A DNA stretch of 64,000 nucleotides from Odontesthes bonariensis (Eukaryota; Chordata; Actinopteri; Atheriniformes; Atherinopsidae), in NCBI RefSeq assembly GCF_027942865.1, contig NC_134519.1, forward strand, positions 18,696,248 to 18,760,247, given 5' to 3'. Position 1 is the first letter of the stretch, and every line of letters starts with the position of its first letter. Shown piece after piece: positions 26,801 to 37,400 of the stretch. The position numbers were made by a program, and so were the translations under genes. The notes under the pieces were generated by a model, which was not told the origin of the DNA, made no database searches, and saw only the letters and a program-made list of their open reading frames with translations.

Positions 26801-29800
26801 AAAATGAAAAAGGCAGCTTGTTTTCATCAAGCTGAACTCCGCTTATAAAAACACTCAATGAATACTGGAAAAGGGTGGATCTGTATTTTAATGCCGCCAC
26901 CGTGTTGCTCTATTCTGGGAGGTTGTTGTGAATTCTGTGGTTCAGTGGAGTGGCAACAACCACAGCTAGGTCGGGGCGCCCCGGCAGGGTGGCTCTGAGT
27001 GTGAATGCATGACTGTGTGTGGGGGGGGGCACAAGTGAGAGTGTGCATATGTGTGGGATGGCTGAAGCGTGCCTATTCATTTCACGAGACAACAAGACAG
27101 AAATCTCCTGAGAAATATCTGCTCTTCCTCTGAACCCAGCATTCCCCACATACAGCAACACTCCTCTGTACTTTACACAGAAATAACACTCCTTGCCATT
27201 CTCATTACACTGCACGCTAAGGTAACTCTTAGTCTCTGGTTTCTTTTCTCAGCATAGTAAAAGTCTGGTTTCCAAAGGCCTGTCTGCCAGGGTTTTAAGT
27301 GCCACTCATACGTAAGGTTCCTGTACATCAACTGCGGCCATAACCAAGTTAGTGATAACTGAGTGTGGATGTTAATGTACACACTGCAGTTCCTCAGTGA
27401 CATGGGCCACAGGACCTGTCACACTCTGTTAATTCTCTGCGAGAGAAAGAGTTTGTGTAACTGTGAAACACAGAGAACAAACTAAAATCTGGAAAAGTTA
27501 AAAAGGAAGAAAGGTTCAATATCTAAAACAAAAAAAAAAAAAGAAAACTGTTCTCATTTATGAAATCTCCAGCAATATTTTTTTTTGTTAGTGTCTGATT
27601 CATCATGTAACCTTGGCATTGTTATAACAAAGTCTTGAGAGTCATGTTGCGACTAATGTAGCGTAGCAACTGTACCTTCACCATCACAGATGTTCTGGTA
27701 CGAGTCCCAGCGGGTTAGAGAATCTGCAGTGTTGTAGTCAACAATAACATCTGGTCCATTTTGCCACCTGTCAGCACCTGGTACAAAAAAAATAACATTA
27801 CTGTAGATACTGTATAGCTTTTTGACAAGTCTTATTTACAAACAAAACAGTGAAATCTAGAAAGTTTCAGTATTTTTCTGATATTTCTAGTTGAATCTGT
27901 AGGTGTAAAAATTTCAAAGTTTCCCTTTATCAAAGTGATGCAAGTATTAATCTAAAATAGCACAGGCTTTTTTTCATGAGACGAAAACAAGTCAAATAGA
28001 TGTAAAAAAAAAAAAAATGTCTTTCTTAGTCGGGTTTCCTTTCACGAGCAAAGCAAGTCTGAGGTGGTCTTTTGAAAAGTGAACGAAAAATGAAACAGAC
28101 ACTTTGCCCGGACATAGGACATTTTTTAATCCCCACAGCTCATGGTTGTAATTCAGTAGAAATAGTAGCTGTCCTAACCAGAAACAATACTTGTTTAGAA
28201 GCAACAGAAAAACTATGGTGGACATCTACATGAGGAAAATGGAGAGAACTCTTCATCAGGAACTCCTTTCATTTCTGTGCATGTGGGATATCTCTGAAGA
28301 CACCCGGTCAGTCCAATTAGTTTTACAGAAATTGCTGGTGAGTAATGTAATTCAAGTCTTTGCCAGATCAGACATGATTTACAAGTCTCTCCATGCTCTC
28401 CAACGGACATCAAGTCTTCTTCAAAACAGGCAAAAATCACGTCAAGCGTGCACATGAACTTTTTTGTACATTAGTGTAATTTATTTGTACATTTCTTAAA
28501 TTTCCAGTCACCTTTTTCTTATTCACATGCTCCAATTGTCAAAATGGCAATGGAAACCCAGGTATTGTGTTCCTAGAAGGTGAAGGATCAACCAAGCCAA
28601 AGAAAAAGAAAAAAGAAAAAGCTAAAGAAAAAAAAAAAAGGGGCACATACACATAGTTTCACTCCTGTGGGGTTCTGGGGGAAGGACATGCTGTGCTTCT
28701 TTACCCCTCTGTCAGCACACACTTCACACTACATTTCCCCTCTGATGCATTCCACATCCCCTATCACCAGGGGGCAGAGGGGGAAGCACGGAAAAAAGAA
28801 TGACGAGAGCGCTGTGTCTGCTTTTCCGCCTATCTCTTTCTGGACAACTACTTTAAAAAGCTGAAGAGTTAAGAATCTACCTGGGATCTTCTCTGGTCCC
28901 TCGGAGAACACCAGCTCAACTTTACCATAGTCTGGAAATCTGGGATCTGAAATGACAGCAACACACGAAGAAAGCTATAAATACGAGCCATCCAAAACTG
29001 GAAAGATGAACGATGTTGTTGTTCAGCAACATGGATTCTCTCAGTACACGTAACGTGTTTAGGAAAACAAGATTACTAGGCTTAAAGTGCCAAGTCTAAA
29101 TTGACTCCAGACTGAGCCTTGCAGACGCTATGTGGAGCGGAAGAGCTGCTGTGGACTAGCAGCTGCAAGTTGAGGCCTGCTCTCAAGGTTTTTCAGGTGT
29201 ACCTTTGTTGGCATTCTCCATGTCCTCTTTCTCAAACATCAGGTTGTAACCTTGCACTGCTCCCGTGTGGAACTGAAGCCGAAAAATAACCTCCCGCTCT
29301 GAAGTTATGTCACTTTTATGATAGCATTTGATCTAAAAAAACAAAAAAAACATTTTATGATTACAGCTGTCAGCGTTGACATTGAAATCTCTGCAAATGC
29401 AGCTTCATTTTTTTTTTTCTTTACCATGATGTCTCCTTTCAGGAGCTGGGCAGGCTCCAGGGTGATGCATACACAGTCTTTGTGGCCTGGACCAATGAGA
29501 CTTAAATGAAAACAAGAGAGAAGACTGTAAAGTGAGCCAGAGTGTGGAAGCAATTACAGAAATTTACACAAACCAGTAAGTCAGAATTAAAATTAACATT
29601 AAGCTAACTTAAACAGAACGCTGCTGTAAAGTATTGTAACATTCTATAAAAGCAAACAATGTTCAAATGAATGTGTGACCACATATATAGGGTACTCACT
29701 AGACTCCAGATGAATACACTGCCTGCATTCCTTGGTAAACTTTGATGTATGGGCGACACGCTAAAAAAAAAAAGAAGAAAAAAGCCTAAAATGAAAGTTT

Positions 29801-32800
29801 TTTTATAGATGCTTTAATGGCATGACTTTGAAAAGCTTGCTATGCAGCTTCTCAGTTAACTTTGTTCACTGTCTTAGAGTGATAAGCTGTTGTTGTGAGG
29901 AAGGGATTTTAGCTCCATAGTGTGATGACAACCTTTGTTTTCTCAGTGAAATTAGTGAAAACAGCAATTTCCAAACAAACACTCGAATGTGTGAATTCCC
30001 ATAGTTTTACTGGGAACTGGGAAGGTCTTCCCCTCAATTCTGTTTATGTACACAAACTCCATGTGCCTAAACATGCAAATGTGTTTTGGGAAAAGTTATA
30101 AAGTTCAGATAAGACTCCAGCTGAAACTCTGATGTGGTTGTGTTTGCATTTATTTTTTTGAGGGGGGGGCTTTTATTTCATTTTCATTGGGACATGCAGC
30201 TGTGTATAGTGGTAAACAATATGAGCTTAACCTCTGGTGGCGTCAAAGTTTGGTATCCCATGCAGGATGACGCAGTGCAGGAACAAGGGGGAGGCATTGA
30301 TCTTCATGGATCCACTTAGTAAACTGTTGAGGATCCAAACATACCTGACCGAAAAGAAAAGAGTTGGATGTGAAGATCAAACAGGGCTATTATATGTATT
30401 CCCACAACAGAAAATATGCTACTATATCCACGATGTTCTGTCTCAAAATTAGTAGAGACAGACTCCAGCTTTTTCTTTTACTCCAGCGCAACTTTATGTC
30501 TTTTCAACAGCTTTCAGACCTTTTCTTTCACAAAGTTAAAGAGTTGATAACAGAACGTAACAAAATAGAAGACATCTATTGAATCAAATTAAATATAAAC
30601 AGGTGGTCAAACAGACGTGAATAGAAGGTAAATTATAAAATGATGCAGGTTTTTAAGACAAATGAAAAACTCTTATTTAAAAAAAAAACTAAAAAAAAAA
30701 ACACATGAAAAATGTTTTCATAACGGATGTAAAGGAAACTAGGGGTGTTGCCAGTCTTTCCTTCACAGGCAGAATGGTCCACGGTTTAAAAGCACTGACA
30801 ACAAAGGCCTGGTCACATTAGTTCAGAAGAAAAAACTGAGGAATAACAACCAGAAAACGCCCCATATGCTAAGTTAATGGCCAGGCATATTACTATCAAG
30901 TTCTCATTGTACAGTCTTTATGTATCGCATGTAAAGCCATTTTATGCAAAGAAAATGCGAAGCATATATTTTAAAATCTACTCAGGATGTAACAATCGGC
31001 CAGTGAAAGTTGACATAAACTGGAATATGTTTATGTCTCTTAAGTGCCTGTTAAAATTAAGGCAACAGCATTATATGCTTGAAAATAGATAGGAAATGGA
31101 CTCCCTTTATACAGCACCTATTAACCTTAGCTAGTTTCTATTAATTCACTCATTCACACCTCAGTGACGATAGAGCTAGATAGTGAAATAACCCACTCCA
31201 CCTTAGCCCATAGACAGCTGTATGTTCAATTTTATCCTTGTGCATCCCTTCCGTGTTGTTTTAGAACAAAACCCAGAACAGATTAAATCTCTATCTGCAT
31301 GGTTACAAGCAGGGGACATTGTTAGATAAATGTGATAACCACGACACAACACAATCTACTTAAATCCATGTACAGAAACTTTGGAGACTTTTCTTGAAGC
31401 CTGGCAGAACATTTTTTTTCTCTTAATCTCTATTAAAGTAGATATCTGCATTTGGGAAAAAAAACCTCCAAAATTTAAAGAAGATCCCATCATGCGAGTG
31501 AGAAGAGATCTTAACTACCCTTGTGTTTTTATTGCTAAATTTCACAGAGAACTTTGAATAAAGACCAAAAAAAAACATTGGCAGCTATCGTTGCTTTGCC
31601 AAAAGCAAACTGAATCTTTTTTTCCAGCACTTCCATAGATTAGTAATCGTTGTCATTAATGAGGGTTTATCACAGACAACTGCTTCTAGACTGCTAGGAA
31701 AAAACACTTTTGTTCATCAGTATGAGCAGTGATGATTGACACCAGGTTAGGACAACACCAGGTCATCATGGGATTCTATTTTTAATGAAACTACAAAACA
31801 ATGACTGGCTTTTATCTAAAAAAAAAAAAAAAAGATAGATAAACAGCACCGGGACACCCATTGTTTGCTCCTGAATCAGGTGGGTGGGAGAATGTTTGGA
31901 AGAAAACATGCGTTGAGATATACAGTACAACACACATATGATACGTTTCTGAGCCGAAGGGCTTGTGTATATTATGGGTCTTACCGCTTCTGCGAAGGTG
32001 TCATCAGAGCCGAGACTTTATCGTCGTAGTATTTCCTCATGGCGAAACGGTCCAACGCCTGATCAGCACTTTGTGGGAGACAGAAAGACGCACTAAACAC
32101 TTGAGGTAATTATGACTCAAGACTACACTCTGAACTATAATTGAATAGTTTTAACCGTTACTTCAGTTAGGGCAACCCAAACACACACACACACACACAC
32201 ACACGCATGCACACACATAATTGACAAGAGGGAAAGTAACTGGAAAGACAGAGGCTTCCAACAGAGAGGAAGAGAATGCCAGCCTTAAGTAAACACAGAG
32301 GGGGAGAAGGGGACAGAGAGAGGCCAGAGTGTATGCACAGCTTGGCAATTCAGACAGGCCTAAAACCAACAGGCGCTGCAGCCTTTTCACCACAACTCTG
32401 TTTTTTCCTCTCATCGGCCACCTCTCTCTCTGCTCCCCCCTCAGTCTCTTCCATTGTATATCTGGCTTTTTGTTTTCCCATCTCTTCCTCTCCTCCTTTT
32501 TTTTGCCCTCTGTCTCTCACATTCACCGCACTGAGCTGGTATTTCTCAGTGGGACACAAACACTAAGGTAGTCAGGGATTGGCAAAATCAAAGGTCGATG
32601 TGGGCTCATACAATGATATGCCTGTGCTGTGTGCAGAAAGGATCTACATAAGGGCATGACACTGAGTCCTGCAAACCTCAGTGTTTGCACCATCTCTTGA
32701 CTTTACGGCTCCCTAAAGCATCAGTACCTCTGAATTTGTCTGACTGACAATGGCTGAAAACATTGGATGGGTTTTCACGATGATTAACACATTTCTTGAA

Positions 32801-34392
32801 ATTGACACTGCGGCCAGAGGGCATCCCAGCAACTAACATGCTTCTAAGTTGATTCATGCAATTCAAAACAGGGTGATTCATGGCTTAAATCATGTGGTTT
32901 TCCTTTGAATCTGAAAGCTTAAACTTTCCTTTGACTCGCTCTCTGAATCACCTTAACCTTATGTTACAGGAGGTAAATGAATCAAATGTGGTTGAGCAAT
33001 GACAAACGTTATGGTTGACAAAATGAGCCCTTATTGTCATGGCTCCCTGTTGATATTGTTTGCTGCTAACGGTGAGTGGGTGTACCCGTATTATGATAAA
33101 TCATGACTTCAGAGGGACAGAAAGAAAAAACATTTATAGTAACATGACATGAGAATTGCGACATATGGTTGTGGTTACCTGGCTGATACATCAGTGAAAT
33201 GCACAAAGGATGAAATGACAACACCAATTCGACCCTTGCCGCCCTAAAGAACAACAAAAAAAAAACAAACAACATGACAAGGCAGAGGATGATTCAATAA
33301 CCATGCAGCACTTGTGGTTTTATTCTATTTTAAGGACCCCGAAAGGGCTCCAAATGTAGCTCATATTATGTGCTTTGTCATAAACATACTATTTTCAGCC
33401 AAAGTTGGATAAAAAAATAATCACATATCACAAAAAAAACAAATGTCACTTTGGATCCTACTTATTTAGTCACAAACAGTTAATGTTATAATTAAACATA
33501 CTATGTTTTTTTCTCATTTAAAAAAAAACACTTGAAATGAGTGATGCGGTTTTATCTGAAGCTACTGAATAAATCAGTGCGTGAATATTGCAGTTGAGCT
33601 GATACTCCACAGCCTCCAGATGCTCACCCTGCAGTGTATAACGACCACATGTAGAGGGTCAGCATTGAGCCAGCTCTCCATGGCCTTACAGATGGTGCAG
33701 ATCTTATCCAGAGGTGGGGCATGCAGGTCTGGCCAACCTGTATCCAGTGTCTGAAAAACATCATTGTTCAGTGTGAACGCATGCACTCTCTCTCCACATC
33801 ATAGCATTTGCAAATCAATAATATAAGGTCTACAATAGCTGGCTGGCAAGACAAAGTTGATTAAAGAGGACTGTTAGAGATATGGAGTACCATTACCATG
33901 CACTATTTTTTGTGCTCTTTTCCAAAGTCATATATACTGCTACTTGAGATAGATACCTCAATAAAACTTACCTTGGGGTTCATTTTAGAGAGATCATGTC
34001 TTCTCTCTGACAGGTTAATAATCTAAAGAAAGCACAACGCACATGACTTCAAATGTTGTCTCTAGGACGACTGTATACTGCTTTAACACTGACACTTAGA
34101 GTGAGTGGAAGATACAATCTGACATCAATGCTTTCGTGTCAATGTCCCATAAAAGCCCTTCAGCATTAACAGCAATGCTATTAGAACTTTGACACCTGGC
34201 TATAGCACGTTTAAGAGAAGCGCATGGACAAGCAGCACTGACCAGGTAATTATCCGCATGCTTAGACTTGAGCATTCGAGTGACATCCTTCAGGTTGTGC
34301 AAGTAGATCTCCTCAGAGCAGCCCCGGGGGAAGGACACAGCTATGATACGTTCTGTGATATAAGTAAGGTCGAGCTCATATCCCTCCTCCAT
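11478..34392 (-). CDS. tns3: Tensin-3, complete coding region in 26 exons
   Basis: Tensin-3 is a cytoplasmic adaptor that links integrin tails to actin at focal and fibrillar adhesions. The joined exons give 1373 residues plus stop; human TNS3 is about 1445. Order: PTEN-like phosphatase fold (about 1-170, with HCRGGKGR at 106-113), C2 domain (about 175-310), Ser/Pro-rich linker (about 340-1080), SH2 (about 1090-1200, with FIVRDS) and C-terminal PTB (about 1230-1370). The start [20 protein letters not shown] and the linker words [11 protein letters not shown] and [12 protein letters not shown] match TNS3 rather than TNS1 or TNS2. All introns are GT-AG and all phases agree. Tensin-3 family membership is secure; which teleost paralogue is unknown. 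The 5' UTR continues upstream in unlocated exons. Confidence 0.95.
11753..11782 (-). CDS. tns3: tns3 coding exon 25 (30-bp microexon, PTB)
   Basis: This microexon encodes WKKDGYASA within the PTB domain. It is too short to show as an open frame and is supported by GTAAGT donor, AG acceptor and phase agreement with both neighbours. Confidence 0.9.
12004..12072 (-). CDS. tns3: tns3 coding exon 24 (PTB)
   Basis: Encodes [20 protein letters not shown] and flanks, a hallmark PTB segment of tensins. Donor is GTGAGT. Confidence 0.95.
12165..12333 (-). CDS. tns3: tns3 coding exon 23 (PTB start)
   Basis: Encodes [16 protein letters not shown] through [16 protein letters not shown], the first half of the PTB domain that binds NPxY motifs of beta-integrin tails. 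Confidence 0.95.
12530..12607 (-). CDS. tns3: tns3 coding exon 22 (SH2-PTB linker)
   Basis: Encodes the short link between SH2 and PTB, ending [10 protein letters not shown]. Phase 1 at both borders. Confidence 0.9.
12815..12892 (-). CDS. tns3: tns3 coding exon 21 (SH2 end)
   Basis: Encodes [20 protein letters not shown], the last part of the SH2 domain. Phase 1 at both borders. Confidence 0.95.
13398..13493 (-). CDS. tns3: tns3 coding exon 20 (SH2 middle)
   Basis: Encodes [20 protein letters not shown] and EPYFG within the SH2 domain. Donor GTGAGT, acceptor CAG. Confidence 0.95.
13494..15815 (-). other. tns3: tns3 intron 19
   Basis: A 2.3-kb intron inside the SH2 coding region. It contains a 30-base T run at 14854-14883 and no supported exon. 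Confidence 0.7.
15816..15947 (-). CDS. tns3: tns3 coding exon 19 (SH2 core)
   Basis: Encodes [20 protein letters not shown], including FIVRDS with the Arg expected to bind phosphotyrosine, then [18 protein letters not shown]. Confidence 0.97.
16035..16121 (-). CDS. tns3: tns3 coding exon 18 (SH2 start)
   Basis: Encodes [20 protein letters not shown], the start of the SH2 domain. Confidence 0.95.
16217..16755 (-). CDS. tns3: tns3 coding exon 17 (Ser/Pro linker)
   Basis: A 539-bp exon encoding a low-complexity linker with many His, Ser and Pro residues. It ends in [20 protein letters not shown] and [20 protein letters not shown], which match the pre-SH2 segment of tensins. The acceptor used is at 16756-16757. 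Confidence 0.95.
16910..17036 (-). CDS. tns3: tns3 coding exon 16 (linker)
   Basis: Encodes [20 protein letters not shown] and flanks. It is assigned from a clean donor (GTAGAG), an acceptor (ACACAG) and phases that fit both neighbours. The sequence is weakly conserved. Confidence 0.8.
17037..18630 (-). other. tns3: tns3 intron 15
   Basis: A 1.6-kb intron. No exon or repeat of note. Confidence 0.65.
18631..18714 (-). CDS. tns3: tns3 coding exon 15 (linker)
   Basis: Encodes [20 protein letters not shown] and flanks. Both borders are phase-compatible: it completes the TPYVKN join from exon 14 and the NHDP join into exon 16. Confidence 0.85.
18817..18946 (-). CDS. tns3: tns3 coding exon 14 (linker)
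   Basis: Encodes the conserved linker word [12 protein letters not shown], shared with human TNS3 ([13 protein letters not shown]). Donor GTATTT is weaker than average. Confidence 0.92.
19058..19215 (-). CDS. tns3: tns3 coding exon 13 (linker)
   Basis: Encodes [20 protein letters not shown] and flanks. Acceptor ATGCAG and donor GTAATT; phases fit. The sequence is poorly conserved. Confidence 0.8.
19216..21911 (-). other. tns3: tns3 intron 12
   Basis: A 2.7-kb intron. It contains a SINE 3' fragment at about 19965-20040 and otherwise no recognised feature. Confidence 0.7.
19965..20040 (+). mobile_element. SINE 3' fragment
   Basis: The stretch 'ggactggcaacctgtccaag' and the following 'gcagctgggataggctctga' match the distal body of the SINE at 1430-1795. 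Confidence 0.65.
21912..23090 (-). CDS. tns3: tns3 coding exon 12 (large linker exon)
   Basis: An 1179-bp exon encoding residues about 341-733, the intrinsically disordered linker. Recognisable TNS3 words in order are [92 protein letters not shown] and [20 protein letters not shown] poly-Asn run (six residues) lies at about 22144-22165. Donor GTAAGC, acceptor TTGCAG. Confidence 0.97.
24523..24568. repeat. 19-bp tandem repeat, 2.4 copies, with GC boxes
   Basis: The unit gaggcggggctatggagca occurs twice exactly and is followed by a partial third copy. Each full unit holds an Sp1-type GGCGGGGC. Confidence 0.9.
25229..25271. repeat. Perfect inverted repeat, 17-bp arms, 9-bp loop
   Basis: Left arm actttaagaccatgtgc (25229-25245) and its exact reverse complement (25255-25271) flank ataaaatac. 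It could form a hairpin in DNA or in the tns3 pre-mRNA. Confidence 0.95.
27676..27777 (-). CDS. tns3: tns3 coding exon 11 (after C2)
   Basis: Encodes [20 protein letters not shown], the conserved segment directly after the C2 domain. Confidence 0.95.
28881..28946 (-). CDS. tns3: tns3 coding exon 10 (C2 end)
   Basis: Encodes [20 protein letters not shown], the last C2 strand. Confidence 0.95.
29203..29332 (-). CDS. tns3: tns3 coding exon 9 (C2)
   Basis: Encodes IKCYHK through [20 protein letters not shown], core C2 strands. Confidence 0.96.
29425..29500 (-). CDS. tns3: tns3 coding exon 8 (C2)
   Basis: Encodes [16 protein letters not shown], core C2 sequence. The acceptor is TTTAAG. Confidence 0.95.
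29700..29760 (-). CDS. tns3: tns3 coding exon 7 (C2)
   Basis: Encodes [20 protein letters not shown]; donor GTGAGT. The split Tyr codon joins cleanly to exon 8. Confidence 0.95.
30232..30344 (-). CDS. tns3: tns3 coding exon 6 (phosphatase-C2 junction)
   Basis: Encodes [20 protein letters not shown] followed by [17 protein letters not shown], the start of the C2 domain. Confidence 0.95.
30345..31984 (-). other. tns3: tns3 intron 5
   Basis: A 1.6-kb intron. AT-rich, no supported exon. Confidence 0.65.
31985..32068 (-). CDS. tns3: tns3 coding exon 5 (phosphatase fold)
   Basis: Encodes [20 protein letters not shown], the helix following the signature loop, as in human tensins and PTEN. Confidence 0.96.
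32069..33178 (-). other. tns3: tns3 intron 4
   Basis: A 1.1-kb intron with a (CA)n run at 32181-32204. No supported exon. Confidence 0.7.
32181..32204. repeat. (AC)n microsatellite
   Basis: Twelve uninterrupted AC units. Confidence 0.95.
33179..33243 (-). CDS. tns3: tns3 coding exon 4 (phosphatase signature loop)
   Basis: Encodes [20 protein letters not shown]. With HCR from exon 3 it forms the CX5R loop. Confidence 0.97.
33628..33750 (-). CDS. tns3: tns3 coding exon 3 (phosphatase fold)
   Basis: Encodes [20 protein letters not shown] and ends HVVVIHCR. The signature Cys is residue 107. Confidence 0.97.
33972..34022 (-). CDS. tns3: tns3 coding exon 2 (phosphatase fold)
   Basis: A 51-bp exon encoding [17 protein letters not shown], matching the NLSEKRYDLTKLNPK segment of human TNS3. 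Confidence 0.95.
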
Positions 34393-34404
34393 TGTGAATC
34401 TTTC
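34243..34404 (-). CDS. tns3: tns3 first coding exon (ATG at 34392)
   Basis: Encodes residues 1-50 from ATG at 34392-34390 to NYL at a GTCAGT donor. Twelve bases of 5' UTR (34393-34404) lie between an AACAG acceptor and the ATG, so at least one further non-coding exon exists upstream. The start is chosen because it matches the human TNS3 N-terminus exactly. Confidence 0.93.
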
Positions 34405-37400
34405 CTGTTAAAAAATATCAAAGCAGACATGAAGGATGATAAGGCCTTTCACTTCTCTTACACCATTCTAGTTTTAAACAGGTCACACTACTTAAGTCAA
34501 TATTTAATGGTCAAAGTCCTCAGCTTTAGTCACTGTGTCCAGGTTGTCCACAGATATCTTTAGAGAATGACTTCAGTTCCAGATTGTAACACAGAGGATG
34601 TCATGTTTACACAGCAACGGTTGACATTATGTGTCACAAATATCGTACTGGTTTAATTGAAACGAGGACTTCTTAACACATGACAGATCATTTCTACTTA
34701 TTTGTACTTTGAAGAGAACTACAGAGGACAACTACAATCTAGCTAAAACAGATAATCAGTTGGAGCAACAGTAACAAAGAAAAGAAAAAGAAAACATTCA
34801 AAGATCTCTATTTGAAACCAGTTGTTGCAGTTCCCCGATTGGTGTCTTGTTCCTGTGACCATGAACTTTCTGCTGTAGTGGTCTAAAGAGAGCCCGTCTC
34901 CCCTGCCACCCCACTAGTTCTACAGTCACATCCCTTTCTCTCTTATCTAGTCATCTCTGTGCAGCCTCCCTGTCTGTCAGCTGGAAAATTAGAAAGCTGC
35001 TGTCACATCCCAACAGAAGGCTTGAAACAATGAGCTGAACTCACAGAACACCGAACAGTAGACATCACTGCAGAAAAGTAAACACAGGAAAATCGAAGAG
35101 CAAAATTCACCCATGAACCGTAACTGCTGAAAACCAAGTGCGAGTAAGGTAAAGTGAGCAACGCTGGTCGTCTTGTTACGGTGCAACATTCTTCTGGGAC
35201 ACTTTGGGTTCTGGCGTTCATGTCCATCTTACTTTGACACACACAACCTACTCATAAATTGTTGTGATTCATATAGATCAACCACACCTCTTCCCAGAAA
35301 TGGAATGCCCAGATGGCAGTCAGATGGCCACAGAAACTATTCAAGGAACGGATTGAAAAACTCAACAACAAACCCAAAGTGTTGACTCAGCCTCCAAACT
35401 CCCAATCTACAAAGACCGTATTCCACAACCAGAGGACTCAGAGGATTTGCCACAAACAGAAGAGCACCTTAAGAGATCTGGGGTTGCGAAGGTTACCTAT
35501 ACAATACTGGGGTTGTGGTTCAAATGCTGTGGCTCATCTGCAAAAAGATGTTGTAAAAAAAAAAATTTAAAAAAAAAAAGGTAAAGAGGTAGTATCAGGA
35601 TTTAGAACATTATCACAAATATATTCAAGGTAAACACAAGAAACTTGTGCTAAAGGAAAAAATAAAAATAAAAAATGGACCAGGCTCAGTGAATAATTCC
35701 CTATACTCCCTATATAGACCAGTGAGCAGTGCTGACCAACATATCATTGGGGTCATCAGATGGGAACCTCCTTTCATCAGTGTTTCGTCTAGTTGGGCCC
35801 ACGACACCTCCAGGAGGCTAGACAATGACCACTGGCGTCCCAGAGTCGCCCCCCTAATGCCAGCCAACACTGCTCCTCACACCACAACAACCATCTTTTT
35901 TAAAATTTTAATTTATTTAATTTTTTATTCAGAATATTCTAAACCAAATAATCTGTAAATTGAAGAGTTATGAAAAAGCATCAGCTGCAGCCATAGCAGA
36001 TACTCTGCTGACTGTATCTAATTACAATTATTAACATTATTTCCAGGAAATGTGGGACGTTCATATTCATAAGTGTAGCACTCATTCATAAGATTTGAAT
36101 GAGTAAAACCAAGGGGGTTAGACTTTAGTTTATGGCTGGTGCCATTTCCCATTTAGTTTCAGCTGCTCATGCTCCTCTGAATTTCTGTAACCTGGTGTAC
36201 AAAAAAAAGTTCAGAGTATTTGCAATGTGGACAAGCATGTGAGCAAATCTGTCTTTACAGGCATCTTTAGAAACCCACTACTCAGGAGCACAGGGAGTCC
36301 TTGAATGGCACAGAGCTTATGGGGCGACGCTGCTGCATCGGTCTGATAAGATTAAAAGTGATGTATTGATATTTTTTCCTTAGAAGTGAGTAACTTTATT
36401 GTTCAGGAGAAGGCAAATAAAGAGCGAGTGTCAACAGTTACAACAGAATCTTCACATACCAGTTTCTAATAATTAATGCGTGGAGCATAATAACAACTTA
36501 AGGACCCGTGTGTACTGGGAGATAGTACAATAATGTAAAATCAGGAGTGTGGCATGAGACGTTAGACTTGCAACATTTGTTTTTTAGAATCATTAAAAGC
36601 GTGAGGACAAACTGGGATATGTTTGATTTTAGAAATATTTTACAATATTGTCAGTAAACCAAACCAAATTGTTCATTAAAGAAGTAACTGGTCTACACAT
36701 CTGTTTAGAATTTGTAAGAGGTAATAAATCATTAGCATCCTGTTTTTGCTTTAGACTTTACACAAACACACATTCTCAAAGACAAACAAATTCCTAAGGT
36801 TGCTAGAGATATCATCGTGCCTTTTGAATGACCCCGATTGTTTGTTGTGATTAAATGATCCACAGACCAGAATGTGTCCGTCACCTGAGTCTGAGATGAC
36901 TGCAGGCTACAGTCCCGCCACTATGAAGGCGGACAGTGGAAGAGCCATAAACCAGGAACAGTGCAGTCATGGCTTAAACCAACCCTTAGAGCGGAATGAA
37001 AGGGGCCATGTGAAGAGGTCATCACTCAGGGAAACTGGGCTGTGTTTTTTTGAGTGTGTGTTGGAGCTGTAAGCTGGGTGAGGTCCTCAGGGATTGTTGG
37101 AACTAAGGGCTGGTTTAGTCTCTTCTCCCTGTGACTACAAGGGCAAACTGTCAATTAATGGGATATTAATTAACAGATCGACTAGTACTTAGGACTGTGT
37201 GCATGTCCAGGGCTGGGCCTAAATAAGAAGGCAGCATAATATATTTGAAGTGACAAAGTACCACACCAACTAGACAGACAGGAATGGTATCTATGCAATA
37301 GTTGAAAATCTGTTTTCAAGAAATAGTTAAACATTTTGGAAGATATGTCCATCCCTTTCTTGCTGAGTCTTAGAGAAAGTTTGATACCACGTTACTTTTG

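Larger units (their letters stand above)
23091..27675 (-). other. tns3: tns3 intron 11
   Basis: A 4.6-kb intron separating the phosphatase/C2 module from the linker. It contains a 19-bp tandem repeat with GC boxes at 24523-24568 and a perfect inverted repeat at 25229-25271. The exon that in mammals carries GSLYAKVRKK was looked for and not found. Confidence 0.65.

Noticed and set aside
11478..34392. Assignment as tensin-1
   Set aside because: The N-terminus, the linker words ([24 protein letters not shown]) and the PTB ([16 protein letters not shown]) match TNS3 better than TNS1.
35180..35960. Possible LINE or retroposon with poly(A)-rich segments
   Set aside because: It looks repeat-like, but I could not identify conserved protein motifs or ends.
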